NCBI RefSeq assembly: GCF_024112395.2
Contig: NZ_CP078013.2
Coordinates: 930,001 to 994,000 of the forward strand
DNA: 64,000 nucleotides
Reading direction: 5' to 3'
Source: Pseudomonas pergaminensis
GTDB taxonomy: Bacteria > Pseudomonadota > Gammaproteobacteria > Pseudomonadales > Pseudomonadaceae
Shown: positions 8,239 to 16,632 of the stretch, piece after piece
Position numbering within the stretch: position 1 is the first letter of the stretch
Layout of the letters: each line of letters starts with the position of its first letter
Notes under the pieces: generated by a model
What the model saw: the letters and a program-made list of their open reading frames with translations, nothing else
The model's database searches: none
Told to the model about the DNA's origin: nothing
Program-made: the position numbers and the translations under genes

Positions 8239-10269
8239 GTGAAGAGCTTGCTCTATCCCGCCGTCGCGCTGATGAATCGCCTGAGCTTCGGCATGAAGTT
8301 CAGCTTGATCAGCGTGTTATTCCTGCTGCCCATGCTCGCGACCAACTATTACCTGGTGCGTGATTCATGGCGTGAATTCCAGGGCACGCGCGTAGAACTG
8401 CAAAGCCTCGACTTGCTCGGCAGCAGCCTGGCCCTGCGTCGCGACCTGGAAACGCTCAATAACCAAGTGCAGATCAATGCCACCCTCGGCCAGTCCGGCA
8501 AGGCCGGCGACCTTGAGGGCAAGATCAGTGCCCTGGAACAAAGCGTGCTGAACCGCCTGCAAGGCCTCGACGCCATGGCCACCGAGCCCGAGCAAATCGC
8601 TGCTTTTGACGCCAAGCGCGACGAGTTGATCGCTGCTTTCAAGGCCCAGCAACAGGAAACGTCGCTGCTGAGCAAAAGTGCGCTGATCGGCAAGTTGCTC
8701 AACAAGGCGCAGATGCTCAGCCAGATCATTGCCAGCCAATCCGGCTTGAGCCGCGACCCCCAGAGCGACCTGCGACAGCTCAGCGAACTGATCACCAGTG
8801 TCACGCCGCACGTCACCCAGACCCTTGGCGAAGGCCGGGCGATGGGCGCGTATTCCCTGGGGCAGGGCTTTCTCAATTCGTCGTCCAGCACACGTTTTGA
8901 CGAACTGTTGCAGCAGTTGGAAAAACTCCAGGCCGAATATGGCCTGAAGTTGCAGGATGCGCTGGGCTCCAGCAACGCTGCTCACACAGCGCTCGACAGC
9001 CTGGCCAAGGCCAGCAACGCCAGCCTCAAGCAGGGCAGCGAGTTGTTTGAGGAGCAGGTGGTGATGGCCGAAACCCTTGACGCGCCGTGGCAGGGTTTCT
9101 ACGACAGCGTCAGCCGGTTGATGGCCCAGACTTACCAGCTCGATGACGCCACTATGACGTTCCTCGGCCAGCAGCTGGAGCAACGCTTGGCGCAGCATCG
9201 CACGCACATGGTGGTGCTGGTCTCGGCCCTGACAGCGGTGTTCTTGCTGATCTTCTATCTGTACGCCGGGTTCTACGCCTCCACGCGCACCACGCTGCGC
9301 CGCCTGGGCGCGATGATGGACAAAGTGGCGGCCGGCGACATGACCGTCACCTTTGTTGCCCATAGCCGCGACGAGCTGGGTGACCTGGGCCAGGTGTTCA
9401 ATGGCACCGTGGCGAAGATCCATGACCTGATCGAGCGCGTCGGGCATACCGTCAGCCAAGTCGAGTTGCAGGCTGGTCAGGTCGAAACGGTCTCGGCCCG
9501 GAGCAACCAGGCGGTGTCGGGCCAGCGCACCCAGATCGAACAGGTGGCGACGGCCATGAACCAGATGTCGTCGACTGCCCAGGAGGTTGCCCGCAGCGCG
9601 GCGGCTGCGGTCAGCAGTGCCCACAGTGTCAACGATGAAACCGTCAGCGGCCGTGGCCTGGTGCAGTCCCAGCAGGGCAGCATTGCGCGGCTGGCCTCGG
9701 AGATCGATCAGTCGGTGCGGGTGATCAACCAGTTGGCCACCGACAGCCAGTCCATCAGCAGTGTGTTGGAGGTGATCAAAAGCATCGCCGAGCAAACCAA
9801 CTTGCTGGCGCTCAACGCCGCCATCGAGGCGGCGCGCGCCGGTGAGCAAGGGCGGGGATTTGCGGTGGTGGCCGATGAGGTGCGCACCCTGGCCCGGCGC
9901 ACCCAGCACTCCACAGAAGAAATCGAACAGATGATCAGCCGCTTGCACGGCGGCGTGGCAGCGGCAGTCAAGGCCATGGGCAGTAGCCATGAAATGGCCA
10001 ATGGCACCGTGGGTCAGTCGGAAAAGGTCCAGCAGGCCCTGGAAAATATCCTCGGCGCCGTAGGAATGATCGTCGACCAGAATCAGCAGATTGCCGCTGC
10101 CGTGGAGCAACAGACCGCTGTCGCCCACGACATTGACCAGAACATTGTTGCAATCAATCGTGCCGGCGAACATGCCGCCGAAGGTGCGCATCAGACCGAG
10201 GCAGCGAGCCGGCAGTTGTCGATGCAGGTGATCGAGTTGAAGCAATTGATCGGTGCGTTTCGCGTGTGA
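8239..10269 (+). CDS. Methyl-accepting chemotaxis protein
   Basis: A transmembrane chemoreceptor of 676 residues. An N-terminal helix (about 20-42) leads into a helical periplasmic sensor domain of about 280 residues, a second helix (about 325-347), a HAMP domain ([17 protein letters not shown]), and a long cytoplasmic coiled coil. The signalling tip [20 protein letters not shown] and [15 protein letters not shown] (about 517-550) is canonical. The ligand is unknown. No CheR-binding pentapeptide is seen at the C-terminus (LIGAFRV). The GTG start at 8239 is supported by AAGGGAG about 7 nt upstream. Its position after ampE recalls PA4520 of P. aeruginosa. Confidence 0.93.
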   Translation: MKSLLYPAVALMNRLSFGMKFSLISVLFLLPMLATNYYLVRDSWREFQGTRVELQSLDLLGSSLALRRDLETLNNQVQINATLGQSGKAGDLEGKISALEQSVLNRLQGLDAMATEPEQIAAFDAKRDELIAAFKAQQQETSLLSKSALIGKLLNKAQMLSQIIASQSGLSRDPQSDLRQLSELITSVTPHVTQTLGEGRAMGAYSLGQGFLNSSSSTRFDELLQQLEKLQAEYGLKLQDALGSSNAAHTALDSLAKASNASLKQGSELFEEQVVMAETLDAPWQGFYDSVSRLMAQTYQLDDATMTFLGQQLEQRLAQHRTHMVVLVSALTAVFLLIFYLYAGFYASTRTTLRRLGAMMDKVAAGDMTVTFVAHSRDELGDLGQVFNGTVAKIHDLIERVGHTVSQVELQAGQVETVSARSNQAVSGQRTQIEQVATAMNQMSSTAQEVARSAAAAVSSAHSVNDETVSGRGLVQSQQGSIARLASEIDQSVRVINQLATDSQSISSVLEVIKSIAEQTNLLALNAAIEAARAGEQGRGFAVVADEVRTLARRTQHSTEEIEQMISRLHGGVAAAVKAMGSSHEMANGTVGQSEKVQQALENILGAVGMIVDQNQQIAAAVEQQTAVAHDIDQNIVAINRAGEHAAEGAHQTEAASRQLSMQVIELKQLIGAFRV

Positions 10270-10395
10270 GATCTAGTTGTAGGATTTATCGTTTGCTGGC
10301 GTGGTGCCCGTCCTGATTTCGCGGCGTCTCTTTTCTGGGTCCCTGAATGGGTGAAAATTGTTTCACTCGATTTCACGCTTAGAGGAGGCACAGCG

Positions 10396-10827
10396 ATGAA
10401 CGCTGTAATCGGCATCAAGGGGCACTGCGCTCATTGCGACATCACCTTCAATCTCAAGCCTTGGCAAGTGAATGCCATCGCCATTGAGGAGCCATTCGAT
10501 TGCCCGTATTGCCAGTGGATTCTCCAGTTGAACTGTCCTCGGCAGTTGCGCCAGTTCAGATCCCTGGACCATTGGGCGCTGGTACAGCCGAGCATGGTAG
10601 TGCTGACCTGCATGGTGCTGATCGTGGCATTGGTGACCGAGTGGGTAGGGCTGATCAGTGTGATCGGCCAGTTCAACATTTCGCTGGTGGTGGTGCTGGT
10701 GCATTTCCTGGTGTTGCGATACGCCCGGTATCGCCAGCGCATAACCCTGGACCTGCAACTGGCTACGCCGTCACTGCCAATTGAACAGCTCGCACGCATT
10801 GCGTGTGCTCGCCTCAGCCAGCAATAG
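10396..10827 (+). CDS. Small membrane protein with an N-terminal zinc ribbon
   Basis: A product of 143 residues. Two CxxC pairs (CAHC near residue 11 and CPYC near residue 36) form a likely rubredoxin-type zinc ribbon. Two membrane helices follow (about 66-85, MVVLTCMVLIVALVTEWVGL, and about 92-112), then a cytoplasmic tail. I do not recognise a functional family. Start ATG 10396 has AGGAGG about 8 nt upstream; the upstream in-frame ATG at 10351 lacks a ribosome site. Its last 57 bases overlap the 3' end of the convergent tatD-like gene. Confidence 0.75.
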   Translation: MNAVIGIKGHCAHCDITFNLKPWQVNAIAIEEPFDCPYCQWILQLNCPRQLRQFRSLDHWALVQPSMVVLTCMVLIVALVTEWVGLISVIGQFNISLVVVLVHFLVLRYARYRQRITLDLQLATPSLPIEQLARIACARLSQQ

Positions 10828-11556
10828 GGGGGTGGTGCCCATGCGCTCGGCGAGGGCAGCGCAAATGTCCGGCAGGTGTTCCGGGCTGTTGCGTTGACCG
10901 GGGTACATGGCGGGCGCCATATCGGGTGAGTCGGTTTCCAGCACCACCGCGTCGAGCGGCAGTTGTGCTAGCACCTTGTGCATGCGCAGGGCCTGGGGCC
11001 AAGTGGCGGCGCCGCCCAAGCCCAGCTTGAAACCGAGCTTGATGTACTCACGGGCTTCTTCGCGGCTACCGGCAAACGCATGGATGATGCCGCCATGCGG
11101 CACACGGATGCGCTTGAGGGTGGCGATCACTGCGGCGTGGCTGCGACGTACATGCAGCAACGCTGGTAATTGGAAGTCGACCGCCAGCTTGAGTTGGGCT
11201 TCAAACAGGCTTTGCTGGCGGTCGCGGTCCAGTTGTTCGAGGAAGTAATCCAGGCCGATCTCGCCGACCGCGCACAGTTGTCGGTGGCCATGCAGGCGCG
11301 TCAACCAGTCGCCCAATTCCGTGAGGTCGGCGGGGCGATGCTCATCGAGGTACACCGGGTGCAGGCCAAAGGCAGCGAACAAACCTTCGTCTGCCTGCAC
11401 CAGGTCCCACAGGCGCTGCCAATTCTGCTGATACACGCCCAACACCACCATGCGCCGCACGCCCAGTGTGCGGCTATTTGCGAGGACGTCCCGGCGGTCG
11501 CTGTCGAAATCCGGGAAGTCCAGGTGGGTATGGGTGTCGATCAGCTCCACGCTCAC
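10771..11556 (-). CDS. TatD family metal-dependent hydrolase
   Basis: A 261-residue TIM-barrel hydrolase of the TatD/YjjV type. Metal-ligand motifs are present: DTHTHLDF at the N-terminus, GEIGLDYF with the bridging Glu, the histidine in ALLHVRRSH, and ETDSPDM near the C-terminus. Family members are metal-dependent DNases or phosphoesterases; the physiological substrate is not known. It starts with GTG at 11556 and overlaps the cra stop by 4 bp (GTGA), so it is probably co-transcribed and coupled with cra. Its 3' end runs 57 bp into the convergent zinc-ribbon gene. Confidence 0.9.
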   Translation of the reverse strand: MSVELIDTHTHLDFPDFDSDRRDVLANSRTLGVRRMVVLGVYQQNWQRLWDLVQADEGLFAAFGLHPVYLDEHRPADLTELGDWLTRLHGHRQLCAVGEIGLDYFLEQLDRDRQQSLFEAQLKLAVDFQLPALLHVRRSHAAVIATLKRIRVPHGGIIHAFAGSREEAREYIKLGFKLGLGGAATWPQALRMHKVLAQLPLDAVVLETDSPDMAPAMYPGQRNSPEHLPDICAALAERMGTTPLLLAEASTRNACELFNWQ

Positions 11557-12548
11557 GCCTCGTGAATACGCTGCTTGAAGGTTCGACCGATGGCATGCAC
11601 GCCGGGTTGATACTGTTCTTCTTCGATCGCGGCCAGCGCCAGGCGCAGGGCGGTATCGGCGATCAACTGGTGCTGCTGGGCCATGGCATTGACCGGCAGC
11701 GGCAGGAAATCCAGCAACTGCGTATCACCAAAGGTGCCCAGGCGCAGCGGTCGTGATTTGAGCGGGAAGTCATGCAAGGCATCGAACACGCCTTGCAGCA
11801 GCACGTAGGAAGTGGTCACCAGCGCGTCAGGCAAATGCCCCAGTTGTTGCAGAAGTTGCTCCATCAACTGTCGGCCACAGTCGCGGCTGAAGGCTTCAGC
11901 ATGTTCGATGATCACTTCGCCGGTGAACGCTTCGAGGGCCTCACGGAAACCCGCGGCACGTTCCTGACTGATGCTCAGCTCGGGCCGTGCGCCGATCAGC
12001 ACGATCTGCTTGGGCAACGGTTGCAACAGGCTGCTGGTCAGTTGCTGGCAGGCCTGGCGGTCGTCGCTGACCACCGAGCAAAACTGGTCCGAGCCCATCA
12101 CCCGGTCGATGGCAATCACCGGCAGGCCCTTGGTTTGTAGCTCGCGGTAACTGTCATCGCTGGCCGGCAGGCAACTGGCGACAAACAGCGCATCACAACG
12201 GCGGGCGCGAAACAGTTGCAGCAATTGGCGCTCGCTTTCGGCGTCGTCGTCGGAGCTGGCGATCAGCAGCTGGTAGCCGCGCGCCCGTGCGCCTTGCTCC
12301 AGGAGCTTGGCGATGCGTGCGTAACTGGGGTTTTCCAGGTCCGGCAGGATAAAGCCCAAGGTGCGCGTGTGCCGACTGCGCAGCCCGGCGGCCTGTGGGT
12401 TTGGGGTAAAGCCATGGGCTTCGACCACAGCACGCACCCGTTCAACGGTGGCGTTGCTGATGCGTTGCTGTTCGGCCTTGCCATTGATGACGTAGCTGGC
12501 GGTGGTCACGGACACACCGGCGAGACGTGCGATATCACTGAGTTTCAA
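11553..12548 (-). CDS. cra: Catabolite repressor/activator Cra (FruR)
   Basis: A LacI/GalR-type repressor of 331 residues. The N-terminal helix-turn-helix KLSDIARLAGVSVTTASYVI and hinge (NPQAAGLRSRHTRTLGFILP) precede a periplasmic-binding-like effector domain. In P. putida, Cra represses the fru operon and is released by fructose-1-phosphate. The start is taken as TTG at 12546-12548, giving the standard N-terminus MKLSDIARL, because AAGGAAA lies 7 nt upstream. Extension to the ATG at 12614 would add 22 residues with no homology to known Cra. It is divergent from fruB, with the operator in between, and coupled downstream to tatD. Confidence 0.95.
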   Translation of the reverse strand: MKLSDIARLAGVSVTTASYVINGKAEQQRISNATVERVRAVVEAHGFTPNPQAAGLRSRHTRTLGFILPDLENPSYARIAKLLEQGARARGYQLLIASSDDDAESERQLLQLFRARRCDALFVASCLPASDDSYRELQTKGLPVIAIDRVMGSDQFCSVVSDDRQACQQLTSSLLQPLPKQIVLIGARPELSISQERAAGFREALEAFTGEVIIEHAEAFSRDCGRQLMEQLLQQLGHLPDALVTTSYVLLQGVFDALHDFPLKSRPLRLGTFGDTQLLDFLPLPVNAMAQQHQLIADTALRLALAAIEEEQYQPGVHAIGRTFKQRIHEA

Positions 12549-12693
12549 ACCGGGATTTCCTTGTTTTCTGAAGCTTGCCCCGACATTTTGTCCAATCGTA
12601 ACCGATTCCAGCACCCGACCAATGTCTCAGCTCAAGTGCCGAGTGGTTCTTCAATGAGGCGCAATTAACGCGTAGTCTTCCATAAATTCTAGA

Positions 12694-12705
12694 TTAAACG
12701 TTTCA
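12694..12705. promoter_or_regulatory. Cra operator in the cra-fruB intergenic region
   Basis: The 12-mer TTAAACGTTTCA, identical to the operator described for P. putida Cra at the fruB promoter, lies 137 bp upstream of fruB and about 146 bp upstream of cra. Its core is near-palindromic. The rest of the 293-bp divergent region (12549-12841) shows no promoter I can assign with confidence, although TACACT at about 12786 could be a -10 for fruB. Confidence 0.85.
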
Positions 12706-12841
12706 GCCAGCGTATTTTTAAGACGTTCGCGACTGAGTGGCTACTGCCAATTGACTGCTCAGTCAGTTAATCGTGAACACCCCTTACACTGTTTGTTTAA
12801 AACAATACCTAGTGCGCCCTTGCACTAACTAGGAGAACGGC

Positions 12842-15700
12842 ATGCTTGAGCTCACTGTAGAGCAGATTTCCATGGGCCAGGTGGCTGTGGACAAATCTGC
12901 TGCCTTGCACCTGCTCGCTGACAAACTGGTGGCCGACGGCCTGGTCGCCGAGGGTTATCTCAGCGGTTTGCAAGCCCGTGAAGCCCAAGGCTCGACCTTT
13001 CTCGGCCAAGGTATTGCCATCCCCCACGGCACCCCCGAAACCCGCGACCAGGTGTTTTCCACCGGTGTGCGCCTGCTGCAGTTCCCCGAAGGGGTGGACT
13101 GGGGCGACGGCCAGATCGTGTACCTGGCCATCGGCATTGCGGCCAAGTCCGACGAGCACCTGCGCTTGTTGCAACTGCTCACCCGCGCCCTTGGCGAAAC
13201 CGACCTGGGCCAGGCACTGCGCCGCGCCGGCACCGCCGAAGCCTTGCTGAAACTGTTGCAGGGCGCTCCGCAGGAACTGGCGCTGGATGCGCAGATGATC
13301 AGCCTGGGCGTGTCCGCCGACGACTTTGAAGAGCTGGTATGGCGCGGCGCACGCCTGTTGCGTCAGGCCGATTGTGTGAGCAATGGTTTCGCCGCCGTGT
13401 TGCAGCAGGTGGATGCGCTGCCCCTCGGTGACGGCCTGTGGTGGCTGCACAGCGAGCAGACCGTCAAGCGCCCGGGCCTGGCGTTTGTTACCCCGGACAA
13501 ACCCATGCGCTACCTCGGCCAACCGCTCCATGGCCTGTTCTGCCTGGCCAGCCTTGGTGAAGCCCACCAGACCCTGCTCGAACGCTTGTGCGCCTTGCTG
13601 ATCGAAGGGCGCGGCCAGGAACTTGGCCGCGCCACCAGCAGCCGCGCCGTGCTCGAAGTGCTCGGCGGCGAACTGCCGCCCGATTGGCCCAGCGTGCGCA
13701 TCACCCTGGCCAACGCCCACGGTCTGCATGCGCGGCCGGCGAAGATCCTCGCGCAGTTGGCGAAAAGTTTTGATGGCGATATCCGCGTGCGCATCGTCGA
13801 TGGCCCGGTAGGCGCGGTGTCGGTGAAAAGCCTGAGCAAGCTGCTGAGCCTCGGCGCGCGGCGCGGCCAGGTGCTGGAATTTGTCGCCGAGCCGAGCATT
13901 GCTGGCGACGCACTGCCCGCGCTGTTGGCGGCGGTGGAAGAAGGCCTCGGCGAAGACGTCGAGCCACTGCCGACCCTGAGCGCCCAGCCCGAAGCCCTCG
14001 ATATCGAACCGGTGATCAGCGCGCCATTGGCCGGCAGCCAGATCCAGGCCATCGCCGCCGCGCCAGGCATCGCCATCGGCCCTGCGCATATTCAGGTTCA
14101 GCAAACCTTCGATTACCCGTTGCGCGGCGAGTCCTCGGCCATCGAGCGCCAGCGCCTGCACAGCGCCCTGGCCGAGGTGCGCCGCGACATCCAGGGCCTG
14201 ATCGAGCGCAGCCAATCCAAGGCGATCCGCGAGATTTTCATCACCCACCAGGAAATGCTCGACGACCCGGAACTCACCGACGAAGTCGACACCCGTCTCA
14301 AGCAAGGCGAAAGCGCTGAAGCGGCGTGGATGAGTGTGATCGAAGCGGCCGCCAAGCAGCAGGAGTCGCTGCAAGACGCCCTGCTCGCCGAGCGTGCCGC
14401 CGACCTGCGGGATATCGGCCGTCGCGTGCTGGCGCAACTGTGCGGCGTTGAAACCGCCCAGGAGCCGAGCGAACCCTACATTCTGGTGATGGACGAAGTC
14501 GGCCCGTCCGACGTTGCGCGGCTTGATCCGGCGCGCGTCGCCGGCATCCTCACCGCCCGTGGCGGCGCGACGGCCCATAGCGCCATTGTCGCCCGCGCCC
14601 TTGGTATCCCTGCATTGGTCGGCGCCGGCCCGGCGGTGTTGCTGTTGGCTTCCGGTACGCCGTTGTTGCTAGACGGCCAGCGCGGCCGCCTGCATGTGGA
14701 CGCCGACACTGCCACGCTGCAACGCGCCACGGTCGAGCGCGACACCCGCGAACAGCGCCTGCAAGCTGCCTCGGCGCAACGCCATGAACCGGCGCTGACC
14801 CGCGACGGTCACGCCGTGGAAGTGTTTGCCAATATCGGCGAAAGCGCAGGCGTGGCCAGCGCGGTGGAGCAGGGCGCCGAAGGCATTGGCTTGCTGCGCA
14901 CCGAACTGATTTTCATGGCCCACCCGCAAGCGCCGGACGAGGCCACCCAGGAAGCCGAATACCGTCGCGTCCTCGATGGCCTCGCCGGTCGTCCGCTGGT
15001 GGTGCGCACGCTCGATGTGGGCGGCGACAAACCGCTGCCGTACTGGCCGATCGCCCAAGAGGAAAACCCATTCCTTGGTGTGCGCGGCATTCGTCTCACC
15101 TTGCAGCGCCCACAGATCATGGAAGCGCAACTGCGGGCGCTGCTGCGTTCGGCGGATAATCGCCCGCTGCGCATCATGTTTCCCATGGTCGGCAGTGTTG
15201 ACGAATGGCGTGCCGCCCGCGACATGACCGAGCGTCTGCGCCTGGAAATCCCGGTGGCGGACCTGCAACTGGGCATCATGATCGAGGTGCCGTCGGCGGC
15301 ATTGCTCGCGCCGGTGCTGGCCAAGGAGGTGGACTTCTTCAGCGTCGGCACCAATGACCTGACCCAGTACACCCTGGCCATCGACCGTGGTCACCCGACG
15401 CTGTCGGCCCAGGCCGATGGCCTGCACCCGGCGGTGTTGCAATTGATCGACATCACCGTGCGCGCCGCCCATGCCCATGGCAAATGGGTCGGCGTGTGCG
15501 GCGAGCTGGCAGCGGACCCGTTGGCCGTGCCGGTGCTGATCGGCCTGGGCGTTGATGAGCTGAGTGTGTCGGCTCGCAGCATTCCCGAAGTGAAGGCGCG
15601 TGTACGCGAATTCAGTCTGAGCGAGGCCCAGGGCCTGGCGCAACAAGCACTGGCGGTGGGCTCGCCCGCCGAAGTGCGTGCCCTAGTGGAGGCCGTGTAG
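12842..15700 (+). CDS. fruB: Fructose PTS multiphosphoryl transfer protein FruB (EIIA-HPr-EI)
   Basis: A 952-residue cytoplasmic fusion carrying the phosphate relay for fructose uptake. EIIA-Fru occupies residues 1-145 with active His62 (GIAIPHGTP). HPr lies at about 284-372 with active His296 (GLHARPA). Enzyme I lies at about 400-952 with active His579 (GGATAHSAI) and the PEP-binding part ending in VCGELAADPLAVP. Residues about 150-280 look like a second EIIA copy: WLHSEQTV (His203) aligns with IPHGTPET, and both are followed by similar helices. AGGAG precedes the ATG. The stop abuts the fruK start directly (TAGATG). Confidence 0.96.
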   Translation: MLELTVEQISMGQVAVDKSAALHLLADKLVADGLVAEGYLSGLQAREAQGSTFLGQGIAIPHGTPETRDQVFSTGVRLLQFPEGVDWGDGQIVYLAIGIAAKSDEHLRLLQLLTRALGETDLGQALRRAGTAEALLKLLQGAPQELALDAQMISLGVSADDFEELVWRGARLLRQADCVSNGFAAVLQQVDALPLGDGLWWLHSEQTVKRPGLAFVTPDKPMRYLGQPLHGLFCLASLGEAHQTLLERLCALLIEGRGQELGRATSSRAVLEVLGGELPPDWPSVRITLANAHGLHARPAKILAQLAKSFDGDIRVRIVDGPVGAVSVKSLSKLLSLGARRGQVLEFVAEPSIAGDALPALLAAVEEGLGEDVEPLPTLSAQPEALDIEPVISAPLAGSQIQAIAAAPGIAIGPAHIQVQQTFDYPLRGESSAIERQRLHSALAEVRRDIQGLIERSQSKAIREIFITHQEMLDDPELTDEVDTRLKQGESAEAAWMSVIEAAAKQQESLQDALLAERAADLRDIGRRVLAQLCGVETAQEPSEPYILVMDEVGPSDVARLDPARVAGILTARGGATAHSAIVARALGIPALVGAGPAVLLLASGTPLLLDGQRGRLHVDADTATLQRATVERDTREQRLQAASAQRHEPALTRDGHAVEVFANIGESAGVASAVEQGAEGIGLLRTELIFMAHPQAPDEATQEAEYRRVLDGLAGRPLVVRTLDVGGDKPLPYWPIAQEENPFLGVRGIRLTLQRPQIMEAQLRALLRSADNRPLRIMFPMVGSVDEWRAARDMTERLRLEIPVADLQLGIMIEVPSAALLAPVLAKEVDFFSVGTNDLTQYTLAIDRGHPTLSAQADGLHPAVLQLIDITVRAAHAHGKWVGVCGELAADPLAVPVLIGLGVDELSVSARSIPEVKARVREFSLSEAQGLAQQALAVGSPAEVRALVEAV

Positions 15701-16621
15701 ATGGCAAGGATTCTGACCCTGACGCTGAACCCGGCGTTGGACCTGACGGTACGCCTGGCGCGCCTGGAGCCGGGTGAAGTCAATCGCAGCGAAACCCTGC
15801 TGACCCATGCCGCCGGCAAGGGTGTGAATGTGGCGCAGGTGCTGGCCGATCTGGGCCATCAGGTGAGCGTGGGCGGGTTTCTCGGTGAAGAAAACCCCCA
15901 GGCGTTCGACGCGCTGATTGCCCTCCGTGGATTTGGCAATGCGTTCATTCGCGTGCCGGGCGAAACACGCAGCAATATCAAGATTGCCGAGCAGGATGGC
16001 CGGGTCACCGACATCAATACGCCTGGGCCGTTGGTGAGTGAAGAGGCGCAGAACGCACTGCTCAAACTCATCGCCATCGTCGGCCCTGAATTCGATGCGG
16101 TGGTGGTGGCTGGCAGCTTGCCGCGTGGTATCAGCCCTCAGTGGTTCCAGGGTTTGCTGGAGAAAATCAAGGGCCTGGGCTTGAAAGTCGCCCTGGACAC
16201 CAGCGGCGAAGCGCTGCGCGCCGGTTTGAAAGCCGGCCCGTGGCTGGTCAAACCCAATACCGAAGAACTGGCCGATGCGCTGGGTAATGCCCCGGATGCC
16301 ATCAGCCAGTTGCATCAACAAGGTGTGGAACACGTGGTGGTTTCCGACGGCGCCGCCGGCGTGAGCTGGTACAGCCCAGGCGCATCGCTGCACGCCACAC
16401 CGCCCAAGGTCGCGGTCGCCAGCACCGTCGGCGCCGGCGACTCGCTACTGGCCGGGATGCTCCACGGTCTGCTCACGGGTGATACGCCGGATCAAACCTT
16501 GCGCCGAGCCACGGCAATTGCCGCGATGGCGGTGACGCAGATCGGTTTCGGCATCAGCGATCACGCGCAGTTGGCGCGCCTCGAAAGCGGCGTCCAAGTG
16601 CGCACGCTGACAGAACAATAA
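15701..16621 (+). CDS. fruK: 1-phosphofructokinase
   Basis: A PfkB-family kinase of 306 residues converting fructose-1-phosphate to fructose-1,6-bisphosphate. The N-terminal LNPALDLT motif, the GKGVNVAQVL motif, and the catalytic anion-hole motif ASTVGAGDSLLAGML with the base Asp are all present. It begins immediately after the fruB stop and ends 11 bp before fruA, so it is the middle gene of the operon. By removing fructose-1-phosphate it also resets Cra. Confidence 0.96.
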   Translation: MARILTLTLNPALDLTVRLARLEPGEVNRSETLLTHAAGKGVNVAQVLADLGHQVSVGGFLGEENPQAFDALIALRGFGNAFIRVPGETRSNIKIAEQDGRVTDINTPGPLVSEEAQNALLKLIAIVGPEFDAVVVAGSLPRGISPQWFQGLLEKIKGLGLKVALDTSGEALRAGLKAGPWLVKPNTEELADALGNAPDAISQLHQQGVEHVVVSDGAAGVSWYSPGASLHATPPKVAVASTVGAGDSLLAGMLHGLLTGDTPDQTLRRATAIAAMAVTQIGFGISDHAQLARLESGVQVRTLTEQ

Positions 16622-16632
16622 GAGGGTTTGTG

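Noticed and set aside
8365..10245. Open frame of 626 codons on the minus strand opposite the chemoreceptor gene
   Set aside because: It is an antisense shadow typical of high-GC codon bias; its translation is Leu/Gln/His-rich with no recognisable domain, whereas the plus strand encodes a clear chemoreceptor.
12809..14578. Open frame of 589 codons on the minus strand inside fruB
   Set aside because: Antisense shadow of the EIIA-HPr-EI fusion.
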